Of a stretch of DNA of 64,000 nucleotides, positions 18,566 through 27,545 are shown piece after piece (within the stretch, counting starts at the first letter, position 1; every line of letters starts with the position of its first letter). The stretch is from Mycolicibacterium rufum (GTDB lineage: Bacteria; Actinomycetota; Actinomycetes; Mycobacteriales; Mycobacteriaceae). Location of the stretch: contig NZ_CP092427.2 of NCBI RefSeq assembly GCF_022374875.2, forward strand, positions 2,542,001 to 2,606,000. Direction: 5' to 3'. The notes under the pieces are model-generated. The model ran no database searches. It had not been told where the DNA came from and saw only the letters and a list, made by a program, of their open reading frames with translations. The position numbers and the translations under genes were made by a program.

Positions 18566-19575
18566 TCGACGTGACCGACGACATCTTCGGCAGAGTGCAT
18601 CTGGGTTATCTCGTCATCGAAACGGAGAAGTTCGCCGACTGGCGCCGCTTCGGACGCGACGCCATCGGCATGCACCTCGACGAGACGCTGCCGGATCTGA
18701 TGCGTTTCCGCCTCGATGACAACGCCTGCCGGTTCCTCGTCCAGCACGGACCCGCCGAGGACACCACCGCCCTCGGATGGCACGTCGACGACCACGCGAC
18801 GTTCGACACCATCGAAGCCCGGATCCGCGCACACGGTGTACCGCTGGCCCAAGGATCCGCCGAGGAGGCGGCGCTGCGGGGGGTGGAACGGTTCGTCCGC
18901 TTCCCCGGACCCAACGGACTCACCCAAGAGATCTACGTGACCGCCGAAAGCGGCTCCCAGCCCTTGCATCTGGCGGTTCAGGGCGGATTCGTGACGGGCG
19001 TCGACGGTCTCGGTCACGTCGCGATCGCCACCAAGAACCCGCACCAGATGCACGGCTACTTCCGCAGCGTCTTCGACGCCCGACTGTCGGACTACATCGA
19101 CGAGACCATCAGCGGACTGAAGTTCAAGATCCGCTTCCTGCGTGTCAACGAGCGCCATCACAGCGTGGCGATCGCATCGGTGAACCGGTTGCCGCTCAAC
19201 CCGATTCGCACCCGCATCCAACACTGCAACATCCAGGTGGCCGAACTCGACGACATGATGCTGGCCTACCAGCGGGTCAAGGAACTCGGCTTCGAGATGG
19301 CGCTGTCGATCGGCCAGCACACCAACGACAAGGAATTGTCCTTCTACGCCGTCTCGCCGTCGGGCTTCGAGTGGGAGGTGGGCTGGAACCCCCTGGTCGT
19401 CGACGAGGCGACGTGGACGCCGACGACCCATCAGGGCATCAGCCTGTGGGGGCACACCCCCGAAGGACATGCCGTCGCGACCATGCTCGAACGGTTGAAG
19501 ACCGGGGCACGGTCGGTCTGGCGCGCCGAGGACTGCGTGCCGGCCCTCGCGGGAGCCGGGGTCGCGGACAGCTAG
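18562..19575 (+). CDS. Type I extradiol ring-cleavage dioxygenase (VOC superfamily, BphC/HsaC-like)
   Basis: The 337-residue enzyme opens catechols next to the hydroxyls using Fe(II) and oxygen. It has two VOC-type domains. The C-terminal one holds the candidate iron ligands H152 (GLGHVAIA), H221 (IQHCNIQV) and E272 (SGFEWEVGW), with spacings close to BphC. Other conserved residues are in HHSVAIAS and QHTNDKELSFYAVSPSG. It is coupled to the hydrolase by ATGA. Its TAG stop overlaps the stop of the opposite gene inside CTAG at 19572-19575. The side chain of the catechol cannot be inferred. Confidence 0.9.
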   Translation: MIDVTDDIFGRVHLGYLVIETEKFADWRRFGRDAIGMHLDETLPDLMRFRLDDNACRFLVQHGPAEDTTALGWHVDDHATFDTIEARIRAHGVPLAQGSAEEAALRGVERFVRFPGPNGLTQEIYVTAESGSQPLHLAVQGGFVTGVDGLGHVAIATKNPHQMHGYFRSVFDARLSDYIDETISGLKFKIRFLRVNERHHSVAIASVNRLPLNPIRTRIQHCNIQVAELDDMMLAYQRVKELGFEMALSIGQHTNDKELSFYAVSPSGFEWEVGWNPLVVDEATWTPTTHQGISLWGHTPEGHAVATMLERLKTGARSVWRAEDCVPALAGAGVADS

Positions 19576-21170
19576 CCGCGGCCTCCGCCCGGCGCGCAGA
19601 AGATCAGGAAGCAGTTGTTCCCGCCCGACGATCCGCTGCTGCCGCGCGAGGAACCGGAATCACCGAATCCGCCTGAGCCGCGGCCGTAGTCGTCGCTGCC
19701 GCGACCACTGCCGGACCCGGAATTGGACCCGGACCCGGATCCCGGCCACTGCGGGGTCTGCGGCACTTGAGGAACCTGCGGCACCTGCGGCTGCTGGGTC
19801 ACCGGCGGAGTCCACGGCGGCGTCCACGGGGTCTCCGGCTCGTCGGGTTCAGGGGCCTGCGGCTTGCTCGGCCACGTCCAGGCCGGCTTCGGCTGCCACA
19901 CCGGCCACTGCCGCTTCGGCACCACGATCACCGGAGGCGGCACCACGACCGGCGGCGCGACCACCGGCGCGGGCGCGGCGGGCGCGGGAGCCGGGGCGGC
20001 GGGTGCCGGGGCCGGGGCGGGCGCGGCGGGCGCCGGCGCAGGAGCCTGCTCGACGTAGACGGTGCGCGGCGCCTGCTGCGGTGTCTGCTGAACGGCGACG
20101 GGCACCGGCGGCTTGATGGTCTCGGCCGACGGCGCCGGGGCCGGCACCTGGGCCGCCTGCTCGATCGGGGCGGGAGCGGGCGCCTGGCTGCTCGGCGCGA
20201 TGACGGCCTGCGCGGGGCTGGGTCGCGTATCTGCAGTCGGCCGGATGCTGATCGCGAGCGAAATCACGAGTGCGACAACACCGATGACGAAGACAGAGGT
20301 CAAGGCGCTTCCGACGAGCAGGAACGGCTTGCGACCCTCCTCGATCTCGCGCATCTCGGTCGGTGCGAACTCGTCGACGACCTCGTCGGCCTCCGCTGCG
20401 GCCAGTTGGGTGTCCGCGCCGGCCAGGCCGGCGTAGAGCGAGCCCGCCGTGGCGCCGTCCGGGTCCTGCGAGTAGGCCAGGCCGACCGTGGTGGCCTCGA
20501 ATGCCGGAGCGGTCGCCGAGGCGAGCGCCGCGCCGCGGGCCAAGGCGAGCTCGGCATCGTCGGGAGCGCTGACGGGCAGGGCGACCAGGTGCTCGAGATG
20601 AGCCTTGACCGAGCTGACGTCGACGCCGGAGCCGACCACGAACAGGCCCTGCGGGGGTGCGTCCTGAGCGGCGACGGCGCCGGCCATCTCGGTCAGCACT
20701 GCCATGGCGTCGGCGCTGTGCAGCGTGCGGCTGAGCACCTTCACGACCGACCCGTCGTCGGTGCGGACCACCGACAGCGTCGCGGTGTCACGGTCGACGA
20801 ACAGCAGCGCGGTGGTGTCGTAGCCGACCGCACGCCCGACGGCCTGCGCCAGGGACGCGGCGGCGTGGCTCTCGGCGACGAGCATGACGTCGTCGATGCG
20901 GTGCGCGGTGAGTGCGTCGCGCAGTGCGGAGGCCTCGGTGTGGTCACTCCACGTGACGCCGATGGATTTCAGGTGATGCCCGCCGGTCTCCGCGCTCTCC
21001 TTGGTGCCCTGAATCGCGGCGACGACCTGCTCGGCGACGTTTGCCGAGCCATCGACGGATGCGACGTTGAAGACGTCGTGGTCGACGGTGACACCGTCCG
21101 CCTTTTCGCCTTCGACCAGCACCATGCGGACCGTCGTAGGTGTCATCGACACACCTAATACGATGTCCAC
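19572..21170 (-). CDS. DUF7159-type membrane protein with Hsp70-like domain and Pro-rich tail (Rv0312-like)
   Basis: GTG 21170 is preceded by GAGGGG and begins VDIVLGVSMTPTTVRMVLVEGE, the conserved start of Rv0312-like proteins. Residues 1-230 form an actin/Hsp70-like fold (SHAAASLAQAVGRAVGYDTTA, LLFVDRDTATLSVV, LFVVGSGVDV). A single transmembrane segment follows near 280-308 (LLVGSALTSVFVIGVVALVI). The C-terminal 220 residues are Pro/Ala-rich, then Trp/Pro-rich, then Gly/Ser-rich, ending with two cysteines (NNCFLIFCAPGG). The tail is probably outside the membrane and may contact the cell wall. Function is unknown. Confidence 0.8.
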   Translation of the reverse strand: MDIVLGVSMTPTTVRMVLVEGEKADGVTVDHDVFNVASVDGSANVAEQVVAAIQGTKESAETGGHHLKSIGVTWSDHTEASALRDALTAHRIDDVMLVAESHAAASLAQAVGRAVGYDTTALLFVDRDTATLSVVRTDDGSVVKVLSRTLHSADAMAVLTEMAGAVAAQDAPPQGLFVVGSGVDVSSVKAHLEHLVALPVSAPDDAELALARGAALASATAPAFEATTVGLAYSQDPDGATAGSLYAGLAGADTQLAAAEADEVVDEFAPTEMREIEEGRKPFLLVGSALTSVFVIGVVALVISLAISIRPTADTRPSPAQAVIAPSSQAPAPAPIEQAAQVPAPAPSAETIKPPVPVAVQQTPQQAPRTVYVEQAPAPAPAAPAPAPAPAAPAPAPAAPAPVVAPPVVVPPPVIVVPKRQWPVWQPKPAWTWPSKPQAPEPDEPETPWTPPWTPPVTQQPQVPQVPQVPQTPQWPGSGSGSNSGSGSGRGSDDYGRGSGGFGDSGSSRGSSGSSGGNNCFLIFCAPGGGRG

Positions 21171-21378
21171 TCGACCCCTCCAAATGTTTGCTGCAGCCTG
21201 GTGGTCGTCCCTGCTCGCCCGCGCACTGCGAGCCGACAACTAGTACTTCATCGGCACGAACAGGCAGTGCGTTACATCGGTCGCTGTTAGCTGAACGCCG
21301 AGAGGACACGGCCGGTCGCGCCAGTGCTTATGACATTACTAGCCGCCGCAAGATTCCCGCTGTGCCGTTTCTCCCGGG

Positions 21379-21951
21379 TCAGCTCGACCGGATGAAGTTC
21401 TGGTAAGACCGCGACGGGGTGGGGCCGCGCTGGCCCTGGTACTTGGAGCCCACCTTGTCGCTGCCGTAGGGGTGCTCGGCCGGGCTGGTCAGCCGCAGCA
21501 GGCACAGCTGCCCGATCTTCATGCCCGGCCACAGCGTGATCGGCAGATTCGCGACGTTCGAGAGCTCGAGGGTGATGTGGCCGGAGAACCCCGGGTCGAT
21601 GAACCCGGCGGTCGAGTGGGTGAGCAGCCCGAGGCGGCCGAGCGAGGACTTGCCCTCGAGCCGGCCGGCCAGGTCGTCGGGCAGCGAGCAGCGCTCCAGC
21701 GTGGCCCCGAGCACGAACTCGCCGGGGTGCAGCACGAAGGGCTCCCCCTCCTTCGGCTCGACCAGCGTGGTGAGGTCGTCCTGGCGCTGCGCGGGATCGA
21801 TGTGGGTGTACCGGGTGTTGTTGAACACCCGGAACAGGTTGTCGAGGCGGACGTCGACGCTGGACGGCTGGATCAGACCGTCGTCGAACGGGTCGACGCC
21901 GAGCCGACCGGCGTCGATCTCGGCCCGGATGTCGCGGTCGGAGAGCAGCAC
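21379..21951 (-). CDS. dcd: dCTP deaminase
   Basis: The protein supplies dUTP (or dUMP, for bifunctional versions) from dCTP for thymidylate synthesis. The GTG at 21951 gives [19 protein letters not shown] and a 190-residue product, the length of Rv0321. Conserved segments are [43 protein letters not shown] with the catalytic glutamate region, and [16 protein letters not shown]. The longer upstream frame runs through the tRNA gene and was rejected. In M. tuberculosis it also sits beside tRNA-Gly. Confidence 0.95.
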   Translation of the reverse strand: MLLSDRDIRAEIDAGRLGVDPFDDGLIQPSSVDVRLDNLFRVFNNTRYTHIDPAQRQDDLTTLVEPKEGEPFVLHPGEFVLGATLERCSLPDDLAGRLEGKSSLGRLGLLTHSTAGFIDPGFSGHITLELSNVANLPITLWPGMKIGQLCLLRLTSPAEHPYGSDKVGSKYQGQRGPTPSRSYQNFIRSS

Positions 21952-21999
21952 GGCACGAGCGTAACGGCGGCGCCGAGCTCCGGGGCAGGCGGCGGGCGC

Positions 22000-22055
22000 C
22001 GAGTGTGCGTCCAGGGCGTCCCGCGGCCCGGATCTCCGCCCTGAGTACACACTCG
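22000..22055. terminator. Hairpin between dcd and tRNA-Gly, related to the one at 1018-1074
   Basis: Arms 22000-22018 and 22037-22055 pair over 19 bases with a block of four imperfect positions, around an 18-base GC-rich loop. The outer arm reads CGAGTGTGCGTCCAGGGCG, close to the first hairpin's arm. It lies in the upstream region of dcd and of the tRNA, so a role as terminator is uncertain. Confidence 0.45.
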
Positions 22056-22095
22056 GGGCCGTCGCGGACCGTGTTAGCCTTCTCGTTCGAAACAT

Positions 22096-22169
22096 GCCGA
22101 TGTAGTTCAATGGCAGAACATCAGCTTCCCAAGCTGAATACGCGGGTTCGATTCCCGTCATCGGCTCCA
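22096..22169 (+). tRNA. tRNA-Gly (anticodon CCC)
   Basis: The acceptor stem GCCGATG/CATCGGC pairs fully (22096-22102 with 22159-22165). The D arm holds AGTTCAATGGCAGAAC, the anticodon stem TCAGC/GCTGA frames the loop TTCCCAA with anticodon CCC, and the T arm is CGGGTTCGATTCCCG. The discriminator T at 22166 is followed by an encoded CCA at 22167-22169. It decodes GGG glycine codons. Position beside dcd is conserved in mycobacteria. Confidence 0.95.
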
Positions 22170-22240
22170 CGAGCCAGAGGGCTTTGACACCCTCGTCAAT
22201 TGCACCCGGTCGGCGGCGCCGAACCCTAGCCTTGAACGCG

Positions 22241-25200
22241 ATGGCCGCGACGGCATGCCCTACGTGTGGTACCGGAACCGCGCCGAATGCGCGGTTCTGT
22301 CATCAGTGCGGCTCGCCCCTGGTCGACTCGAACGCCCGCGCGGAGTACAAGCAGGTCACCGCGCTGTTCGCGGACGTCGTGCGGTCGATGGACATCGCGG
22401 CCGCGGTGGGTGCCGAGCGGCTGCGCGAGATCATGGTCGAGCTGGTCGGCCGCAGCGCGGCCGTGGTGCGGCGCTACGGCGGAACGTTGGAGAAGTTCAC
22501 CGGCGATGGACTGATGGCACTGTTCGGTGCACCCACGGCTTTTGAGGATCACGCGTACCGGGCATGCCTGGCCGCGCTGGCCATCCAGGAGGAGGCGTGC
22601 CGGCTGGCGAGTGCGGTCGCCGACCGTGACGGTGTTGCGCTTGCGCTGCGGGTTGGCCTGAATTCGGGCCAGGTCGTCGCCGGCGACATCGGTTCGGGTG
22701 TCTCGGGTTACGCCGCGATCGGCGAGCAGGTGGGGTTGGCGCAGCGCATGGAATCAGTGGCCCCGCCGGGCGGTGTCATGCTCAGCGCATCCACCGCTCA
22801 CCTGGTCGAGCACGCCGCAGTGCTCGGAGACGTCGAGTGGGTGTCGATCAAGGGCAGGGCCGCGCCGGTGTCGGCCCGTCGGCTCCTCGCGGTCCGGCCG
22901 CGCACCGCGCGGGTCGGACGCACCGAGGTGGCCCTGGTCGGCCGGCGCTGGGAGATGGCGGCGCTGGAAGCTCTGGTCGACCGCACGATCGGCGGGAGCG
23001 GTGTCGTCGTCAATGTGGTGGGACCGCCCGGTATCGGCAAGTCTCGCGTGGCTCGAGAGGCTGCAGCGCTGGCGGCGGCGCGCGGCGCCGACGTGTCTTG
23101 GACGCACTGTGAATCTCACGCCAGTGACGTCGCCTTCGACGTGGTGACGAGGCTGCTGCGGACGGCAAGCGGCATCGCCGACATGGACGACGACGCTGCC
23201 CGCCGTCATGCCCATGCTCAAGTCCCGGCTGCCGACCCGCAGGATCTCCTCCTGCTCGATGATCTCCTCGGCATCGCCGACCGGGAAGTGCCGCTGCCCC
23301 GCATCGATCCTGATGCGCGGCGGCGGCGCTTGACCGCGCTGTTGCATTCCGTGACGCTGGCCCGCACCGCACCGGCGCTCTACATCATCGAGGACGCGCA
23401 CTGGATCGACGAAGCCAGCGAGTCGTTGGTCGCAGACCTGCTCGCGGTGATTCCCCGGACACCCTCGATGGTGCTGATCACCTATCGACCCGAGTACCAC
23501 GGATCGCTGACGCAGGTGCCCGGCGGTCAGGCGATTGCGCTTGCCCCGCTGGGTGATTCAGACACCGCGGCGCTGATCGGCGAGTTGCTCGGATCGGACC
23601 CCTCGGTCACAGCGCTGGCGACGGTCATCGGCGAACGGGCCGCCGGGATCCCGTTCTTCGCCGAGGAGATGGTGCGCGAGTTGGCCCAGCGGGGCGTGTT
23701 GAAGGGCGACCGCAGCCGCTATGTCTGTGAGGAAGATGCCGCCGAGATCACGGTCCCGGCTACCGTGCAGGCCGCGATCGAAGCGCGCATCGACCGGTTG
23801 AGCATCCCGGGGAAGCAGACGGTGAACGCAGCGGCGGTGATCGGTGTCCGCTTCGGTGCCGACCTTCTGGCCGCGGTGGGTATCGAGGGGGTGGTCACCG
23901 AACTGCTGGAAGCCGAGCTGATCGATCAGGTGCAACTCGACCCGAGCCCGGAATACGCCTTCTGCCATCCGCTTATTCGCGCAGTGGCCTACGAATCACA
24001 GCTCAGAGTCGATCGCGCCGAGCTCCATGGTCGCGTCGCGGCCGCCATCGAATCCGCAGCCGCAGCTGATGAGAACGCCGCGTTGATCGCCCAACACGCG
24101 GAGGCCGCCGGCGATCTGCACGCCGCGTACAGCTGGCACATGCGCGCCGCGACGTGGGCGACGTATCGGGACATCGCCGCGGCGCGTCAGAGTTGGGAGC
24201 GCGCTCGAGCGATCGCCGACGCGGTGCCTGCCGACGACCCTCACCGGACGGCGATGCGCATTGCGCCGCGCACCATGCTGTGCGGCATCGCCTGGCGCGT
24301 CCAGGAGACCGTGGCTGGCGACCGCTTCGAGGAACTGCGGGATCTGTGTGCCGCGGCCGGGGACCAAGCGTCGCTCGCCATCGGAATGGCGGGACTGGTG
24401 TTGGATCGCGCCTTTCGGGGCCGGATCCGCGAGGCGTCGGATCTGGCCTCGGAAGCATGGGCCCTCGTCGAGTCGATCGGTGATCCGACGCTGACGGTGG
24501 GTCTGTCGTTTCCGGTCATCTACGCCAAGGGCCAGAGCGGAGAGTGGAGCGCACTGCTGCAGTGGTCGCAACGGACCATCAACCTCGCCGACGGTGACCC
24601 GTCGAAAGGGAACGTCATGCTCGGATCCCCGTTGGCACTCGCCCTCACGACACGGGCTATCGCCCATTGGTGCCTGGGTGGTTCCGGATGGCGCGACGAC
24701 CTGCGCCACGCCGTGGCCATGGCCCGCGGCGCCGACCCGTTGTCGTACGCCACGGTCATCACCTACGCGTACTGGCCGGGAATAACGTTCGGTGTGCTGG
24801 CTCCTGACGATCGGGCGCTGCGCGAGATCGAGGATGCCCTCCGGATCGCCGAGCGATCCGGTGATGACATGGCATGGATCTGGGCTCGCTCGGCGCTGGG
24901 TCTTGCGCTGGTGCACCGCGGCACGGATGCGGAGCGGTCCCGCGGAGAGACATTGCTCACCGAGGTCGGCGAGCTGTTCGAAAGCCGGGGACACTCCCTG
25001 TCCGAATTACCCCTCGTCCACGTGTACCTGGCACGAGAGCGGAGTCGGCGTGGCCACCACGGTGAGGCGACAGCGCTCATGCTCGCCGCCGTCGACCATC
25101 CGGCCCGCGAAGGGCACCTGCTGGCGTGGGGCTACGCCGTTCCCGCGGCGGGTGTGCTGGTGGAAACACTGCTCGAGCGCGGGTCCCCGGCTGACGTGGC

Positions 25201-25414
25201 CGACGCCGAGGCCATGATCGAACGACTGGCCGCCGCGTCACCTGTCGACGACGGTCTGATCGTGCGCGATATCTGGCTGCTTCGACTGCGCGCATTGTTG
25301 GCCCGCGCCACGGGAGACGAAGGTTCCTACCGCAACCACCGAGATCGGTACCGCGCCATGGCCGAATCACTCGGCTTCGAGGGACACATCGCATGGGCCG
25401 AAGCGATGGCCTGA
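22241..25414 (+). CDS. Class III nucleotide cyclase with AAA-type ATPase and helical-repeat C-terminus
   Basis: The 1057-residue protein has four parts. A zinc ribbon uses C6, C9, C20 and C23. A cyclase domain spans about 33-215 ([10 protein letters not shown] with D45, [14 protein letters not shown] with K85 and D89, [11 protein letters not shown]). An ATPase domain follows with Walker [10 protein letters not shown] near 263 and Walker [14 protein letters not shown] near 380. A long alpha-helical C-terminus resembles TPR-type regulators. The usual transition-state asparagine is G165, although R169 is kept, so cyclase output may be weak or lost. It is one of the large mycobacterial cyclase-ATPase signal proteins. 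The frame start at 22184 overlaps the region after the tRNA; ATG 22241 directly precedes the zinc ribbon and was preferred. Confidence 0.85.
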   Translation: MAATACPTCGTGTAPNARFCHQCGSPLVDSNARAEYKQVTALFADVVRSMDIAAAVGAERLREIMVELVGRSAAVVRRYGGTLEKFTGDGLMALFGAPTAFEDHAYRACLAALAIQEEACRLASAVADRDGVALALRVGLNSGQVVAGDIGSGVSGYAAIGEQVGLAQRMESVAPPGGVMLSASTAHLVEHAAVLGDVEWVSIKGRAAPVSARRLLAVRPRTARVGRTEVALVGRRWEMAALEALVDRTIGGSGVVVNVVGPPGIGKSRVAREAAALAAARGADVSWTHCESHASDVAFDVVTRLLRTASGIADMDDDAARRHAHAQVPAADPQDLLLLDDLLGIADREVPLPRIDPDARRRRLTALLHSVTLARTAPALYIIEDAHWIDEASESLVADLLAVIPRTPSMVLITYRPEYHGSLTQVPGGQAIALAPLGDSDTAALIGELLGSDPSVTALATVIGERAAGIPFFAEEMVRELAQRGVLKGDRSRYVCEEDAAEITVPATVQAAIEARIDRLSIPGKQTVNAAAVIGVRFGADLLAAVGIEGVVTELLEAELIDQVQLDPSPEYAFCHPLIRAVAYESQLRVDRAELHGRVAAAIESAAAADENAALIAQHAEAAGDLHAAYSWHMRAATWATYRDIAAARQSWERARAIADAVPADDPHRTAMRIAPRTMLCGIAWRVQETVAGDRFEELRDLCAAAGDQASLAIGMAGLVLDRAFRGRIREASDLASEAWALVESIGDPTLTVGLSFPVIYAKGQSGEWSALLQWSQRTINLADGDPSKGNVMLGSPLALALTTRAIAHWCLGGSGWRDDLRHAVAMARGADPLSYATVITYAYWPGITFGVLAPDDRALREIEDALRIAERSGDDMAWIWARSALGLALVHRGTDAERSRGETLLTEVGELFESRGHSLSELPLVHVYLARERSRRGHHGEATALMLAAVDHPAREGHLLAWGYAVPAAGVLVETLLERGSPADVADAEAMIERLAAASPVDDGLIVRDIWLLRLRALLARATGDEGSYRNHRDRYRAMAESLGFEGHIAWAEAMA

Positions 25415-25425
25415 CGGGTGGCCGT

Positions 25426-26679
25426 TCAGGGAGCCGGCACCACCTGATTCTTCGAGAGCACGGTGAGACCGTCCTGGACAATGAAACCGCGCTCTTCGTC
25501 GGCCGCTGGATCGACGCCGATCTCCGCGCCGGGGGGCACCACGATGTTCTTGTCGAGGATCGCGTTGCGGACGACCGCCCCCGCGCCGATCTCGACGCCG
25601 TTGAGGAGCACCGAATCGGAGACCTCCGCACCCGTACCGACCCGACACGACGGAGAGAGCACGGACTTGCTCACCGTGCCGCCGGTGATCACCACACCCG
25701 GGGACAGGATCGAGTTGTGGGTCATCGTCGGCGTGCCGACTTCGCCCTCGACCAGCTTGGCCGGCGGCAGGGCCCCGTAGCTGGTGAAGATCGGCCAGGC
25801 GGAGTTGTACAGGTTGAACTCGGGTAGCGGTGCCACGAGATCCATGTGGGCGTCGAAGTAGGACTTCATCGTCCCGACGTCGCGCCAGTAGTCGCGGTCG
25901 CGCTCGTAGGACCCCGGCACGTCATTGTTCTTGAAGTCGTAGACGGCCGACTCGGAACGGTCGACGAACCACGGCACGATGTCCCCGCCCATGTCGTGCT
26001 TGGAGGCGTTGACGGTCGCATCGCGGGTGACGGCGTCGCGCAGCGCGTCGGCACTGAAGACATAGTTGCCCATCGAGGCCAGCACTTCGTGGGGTGCATC
26101 GGGGAGCCCCACCGGATCGGTCGGCTTCTCCAGAAAGGCCCTGATGTTCTGAGGTGACTGGGGGTCGACGTCGATGACACCGAACTGGTCGGCCAGTTCG
26201 ATGCGCTGCCGGATGGCGGCCACCGTGCAACCGGCTCCGCTCTCGACGTGCTGCTGCACCATCTGAGCGAAGTCCATCCGATACACGTGATCGGCGCCCA
26301 CCACGACCACGATGTCCGGGTCCTCATCGTTGAGCAGGTTCAGCGACTGATAGATCGCGTCCGCACTGCCGAGATACCAACGCTTTCCGACCCGCTGCTG
26401 GGCCGGCACCGGCGTCACGTAGTTACCCAGCAACGTCGACATCCGCCACGTCGTGGTGACATGGCGGTCCAGACTGTGGCTCTTGTACTGCGTCAGCACA
26501 ACCACTTTGAGGTAACCGGAGTTGACGACATTACTCAGGGCGAAGTCGATGAGGCGGTAGATGCCACCGAAAGGCACAGCCGGCTTCGCCCGGTCGGCGG
26601 TCAACGGCATGAGGCGTTTACCCTCGCCTCCCGCCAGGACGATCGCGATGACTTTCTTGCGGCCCGGGGAAGCAGTCAT
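25426..26679 (-). CDS. glgC: Glucose-1-phosphate adenylyltransferase (ADP-glucose pyrophosphorylase)
   Basis: The enzyme makes ADP-glucose from ATP and glucose-1-phosphate for glycogen and, in mycobacteria, maltose-1-phosphate and methylglucose polymer synthesis. Its 417 residues have the N-terminal loop [51 protein letters not shown], the FLEKP motif, [10 protein letters not shown] and YWRDVGT, followed by a left-handed helix domain ([31 protein letters not shown]). It ends 11 bases from the converging cyclase-ATPase gene. The N-terminus (MTASPGRKK) differs from the common mycobacterial GlgC, so a paralogue is possible. Confidence 0.9.
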   Translation of the reverse strand: MTASPGRKKVIAIVLAGGEGKRLMPLTADRAKPAVPFGGIYRLIDFALSNVVNSGYLKVVVLTQYKSHSLDRHVTTTWRMSTLLGNYVTPVPAQQRVGKRWYLGSADAIYQSLNLLNDEDPDIVVVVGADHVYRMDFAQMVQQHVESGAGCTVAAIRQRIELADQFGVIDVDPQSPQNIRAFLEKPTDPVGLPDAPHEVLASMGNYVFSADALRDAVTRDATVNASKHDMGGDIVPWFVDRSESAVYDFKNNDVPGSYERDRDYWRDVGTMKSYFDAHMDLVAPLPEFNLYNSAWPIFTSYGALPPAKLVEGEVGTPTMTHNSILSPGVVITGGTVSKSVLSPSCRVGTGAEVSDSVLLNGVEIGAGAVVRNAILDKNIVVPPGAEIGVDPAADEERGFIVQDGLTVLSKNQVVPAP

Positions 26680-26739
26680 CGCCTCAATCTAACGAGAAGC
26701 GGGGCACAAGGCGGCGCATTGGCGACAAGCCGAACGGCC

Positions 26740-27462
26740 TCACGGCATCGCGCTCTGCCGGCGGCGCTCGGCCAGTACCGCGTCGACCTCCTGGCGGGCT
26801 TCGGAGATGTGGGCGGTCATCGCCGACGAGGCTGCAGCCGGCTCGCCGTCGCGCACCGCGGCGATCACCGCGGCGTGCCCGCGGATCGTCGACTCGTGGA
26901 TCACCGCCAGGTCATCGCGGTCCAATCGTGAAAAAGCAGCGGCTCGAAGATCTTCCACGACCTGACCGAGGAGGGCGTTGCCGCTCATCCGCGCGATCGC
27001 GAGGTGGAACTCCGAGTCCGCCCGGCGGAAGGCGTGCACGTCGGCGCTGGCCACCAACGCCGCCTGGCAGGAGTCCAGCCACTGCAGGTCCTCGGCGGTG
27101 ACACGGCGGGCCGCCAATCCGGCGCCCATCGCCTCCACGGCCAGCCGCAACTCGAAGACGTCGCCGATGCGTCGCACGTACTCCTCGTCGTCGACGGCGG
27201 CGCTCAGCGCCGCCGCCGCCGGGGACACAATCGTTCCCGCGCTTCCCCGCCTGGTGGTCAGCAGTCCTTCGCCCTGCAGGACTCTGAGCGCTTCGCGGAC
27301 CGTCACCCGGGAGACGCCCAGCGCCTCGGCCAGCACGCGTTCGGCGGGCAGCCGGTCACCCGGCAGCAGGACGCCGAGAGCGACCGCCCGCCGGACGCGG
27401 TCGACGACGGCGGCGTAGGCCGGCGGCGTCCGCACCGGGCGCAGGAGAAAGTCCTCGGACAT
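26740..27462 (-). CDS. GntR-family regulator, FadR subgroup
   Basis: From ATG 27462 the 240-residue protein has a winged helix-turn-helix at about 15-75 (LLPGDRLPAERVLAEALGVS, VTVREALRVLQGEGLL, RRGSAGT). A FadR-type helical ligand domain follows (FELRLAVEAMGAGLAARR, ADSEFHLAIARMSGN, STIRGHAAVIAAVRDGE), with candidate metal/ligand residues D, H and H. It is divergent from the iron-ADH operon, and a dyad lies between the two starts. It likely controls that operon in response to a small carboxylate or acyl ligand. Confidence 0.88.
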   Translation of the reverse strand: MSEDFLLRPVRTPPAYAAVVDRVRRAVALGVLLPGDRLPAERVLAEALGVSRVTVREALRVLQGEGLLTTRRGSAGTIVSPAAAALSAAVDDEEYVRRIGDVFELRLAVEAMGAGLAARRVTAEDLQWLDSCQAALVASADVHAFRRADSEFHLAIARMSGNALLGQVVEDLRAAAFSRLDRDDLAVIHESTIRGHAAVIAAVRDGEPAAASSAMTAHISEARQEVDAVLAERRRQSAMP

Positions 27463-27494
27463 GTCGGAGGCAGGATAACGCCACACCGGCTCGC

Positions 27495-27520
27495 GGTCTG
27501 GTGGTATGAAAAGCAGACCA
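27495..27520. promoter_or_regulatory. Candidate FadR-type operator between regulator and iron-ADH operon
   Basis: An interrupted dyad pairs GGTCTG at 27495-27500 with CAGACC at 27514-27519. A second reading pairs TGGT at 27502-27505 with ACCA at 27517-27520 over an 11-base gap. FadR-type sites often contain TGGT...ACCA arms. It is the only clear dyad in the 83-base divergent gap, so it is a plausible but unproven operator. Confidence 0.45.
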
Positions 27521-27545
27521 AGAACGACTCGTCAGCTGGAGCGCA

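Noticed and set aside
21171..21378. A small RNA or riboswitch between the DUF7159 gene and dcd
   Set aside because: No stable conserved structure was recognised; it is more likely a promoter region.
22170..22240. A tRNA-linked attachment site or integrase scar
   Set aside because: No second copy of the tRNA 3' end and no integrase gene were seen in the window.
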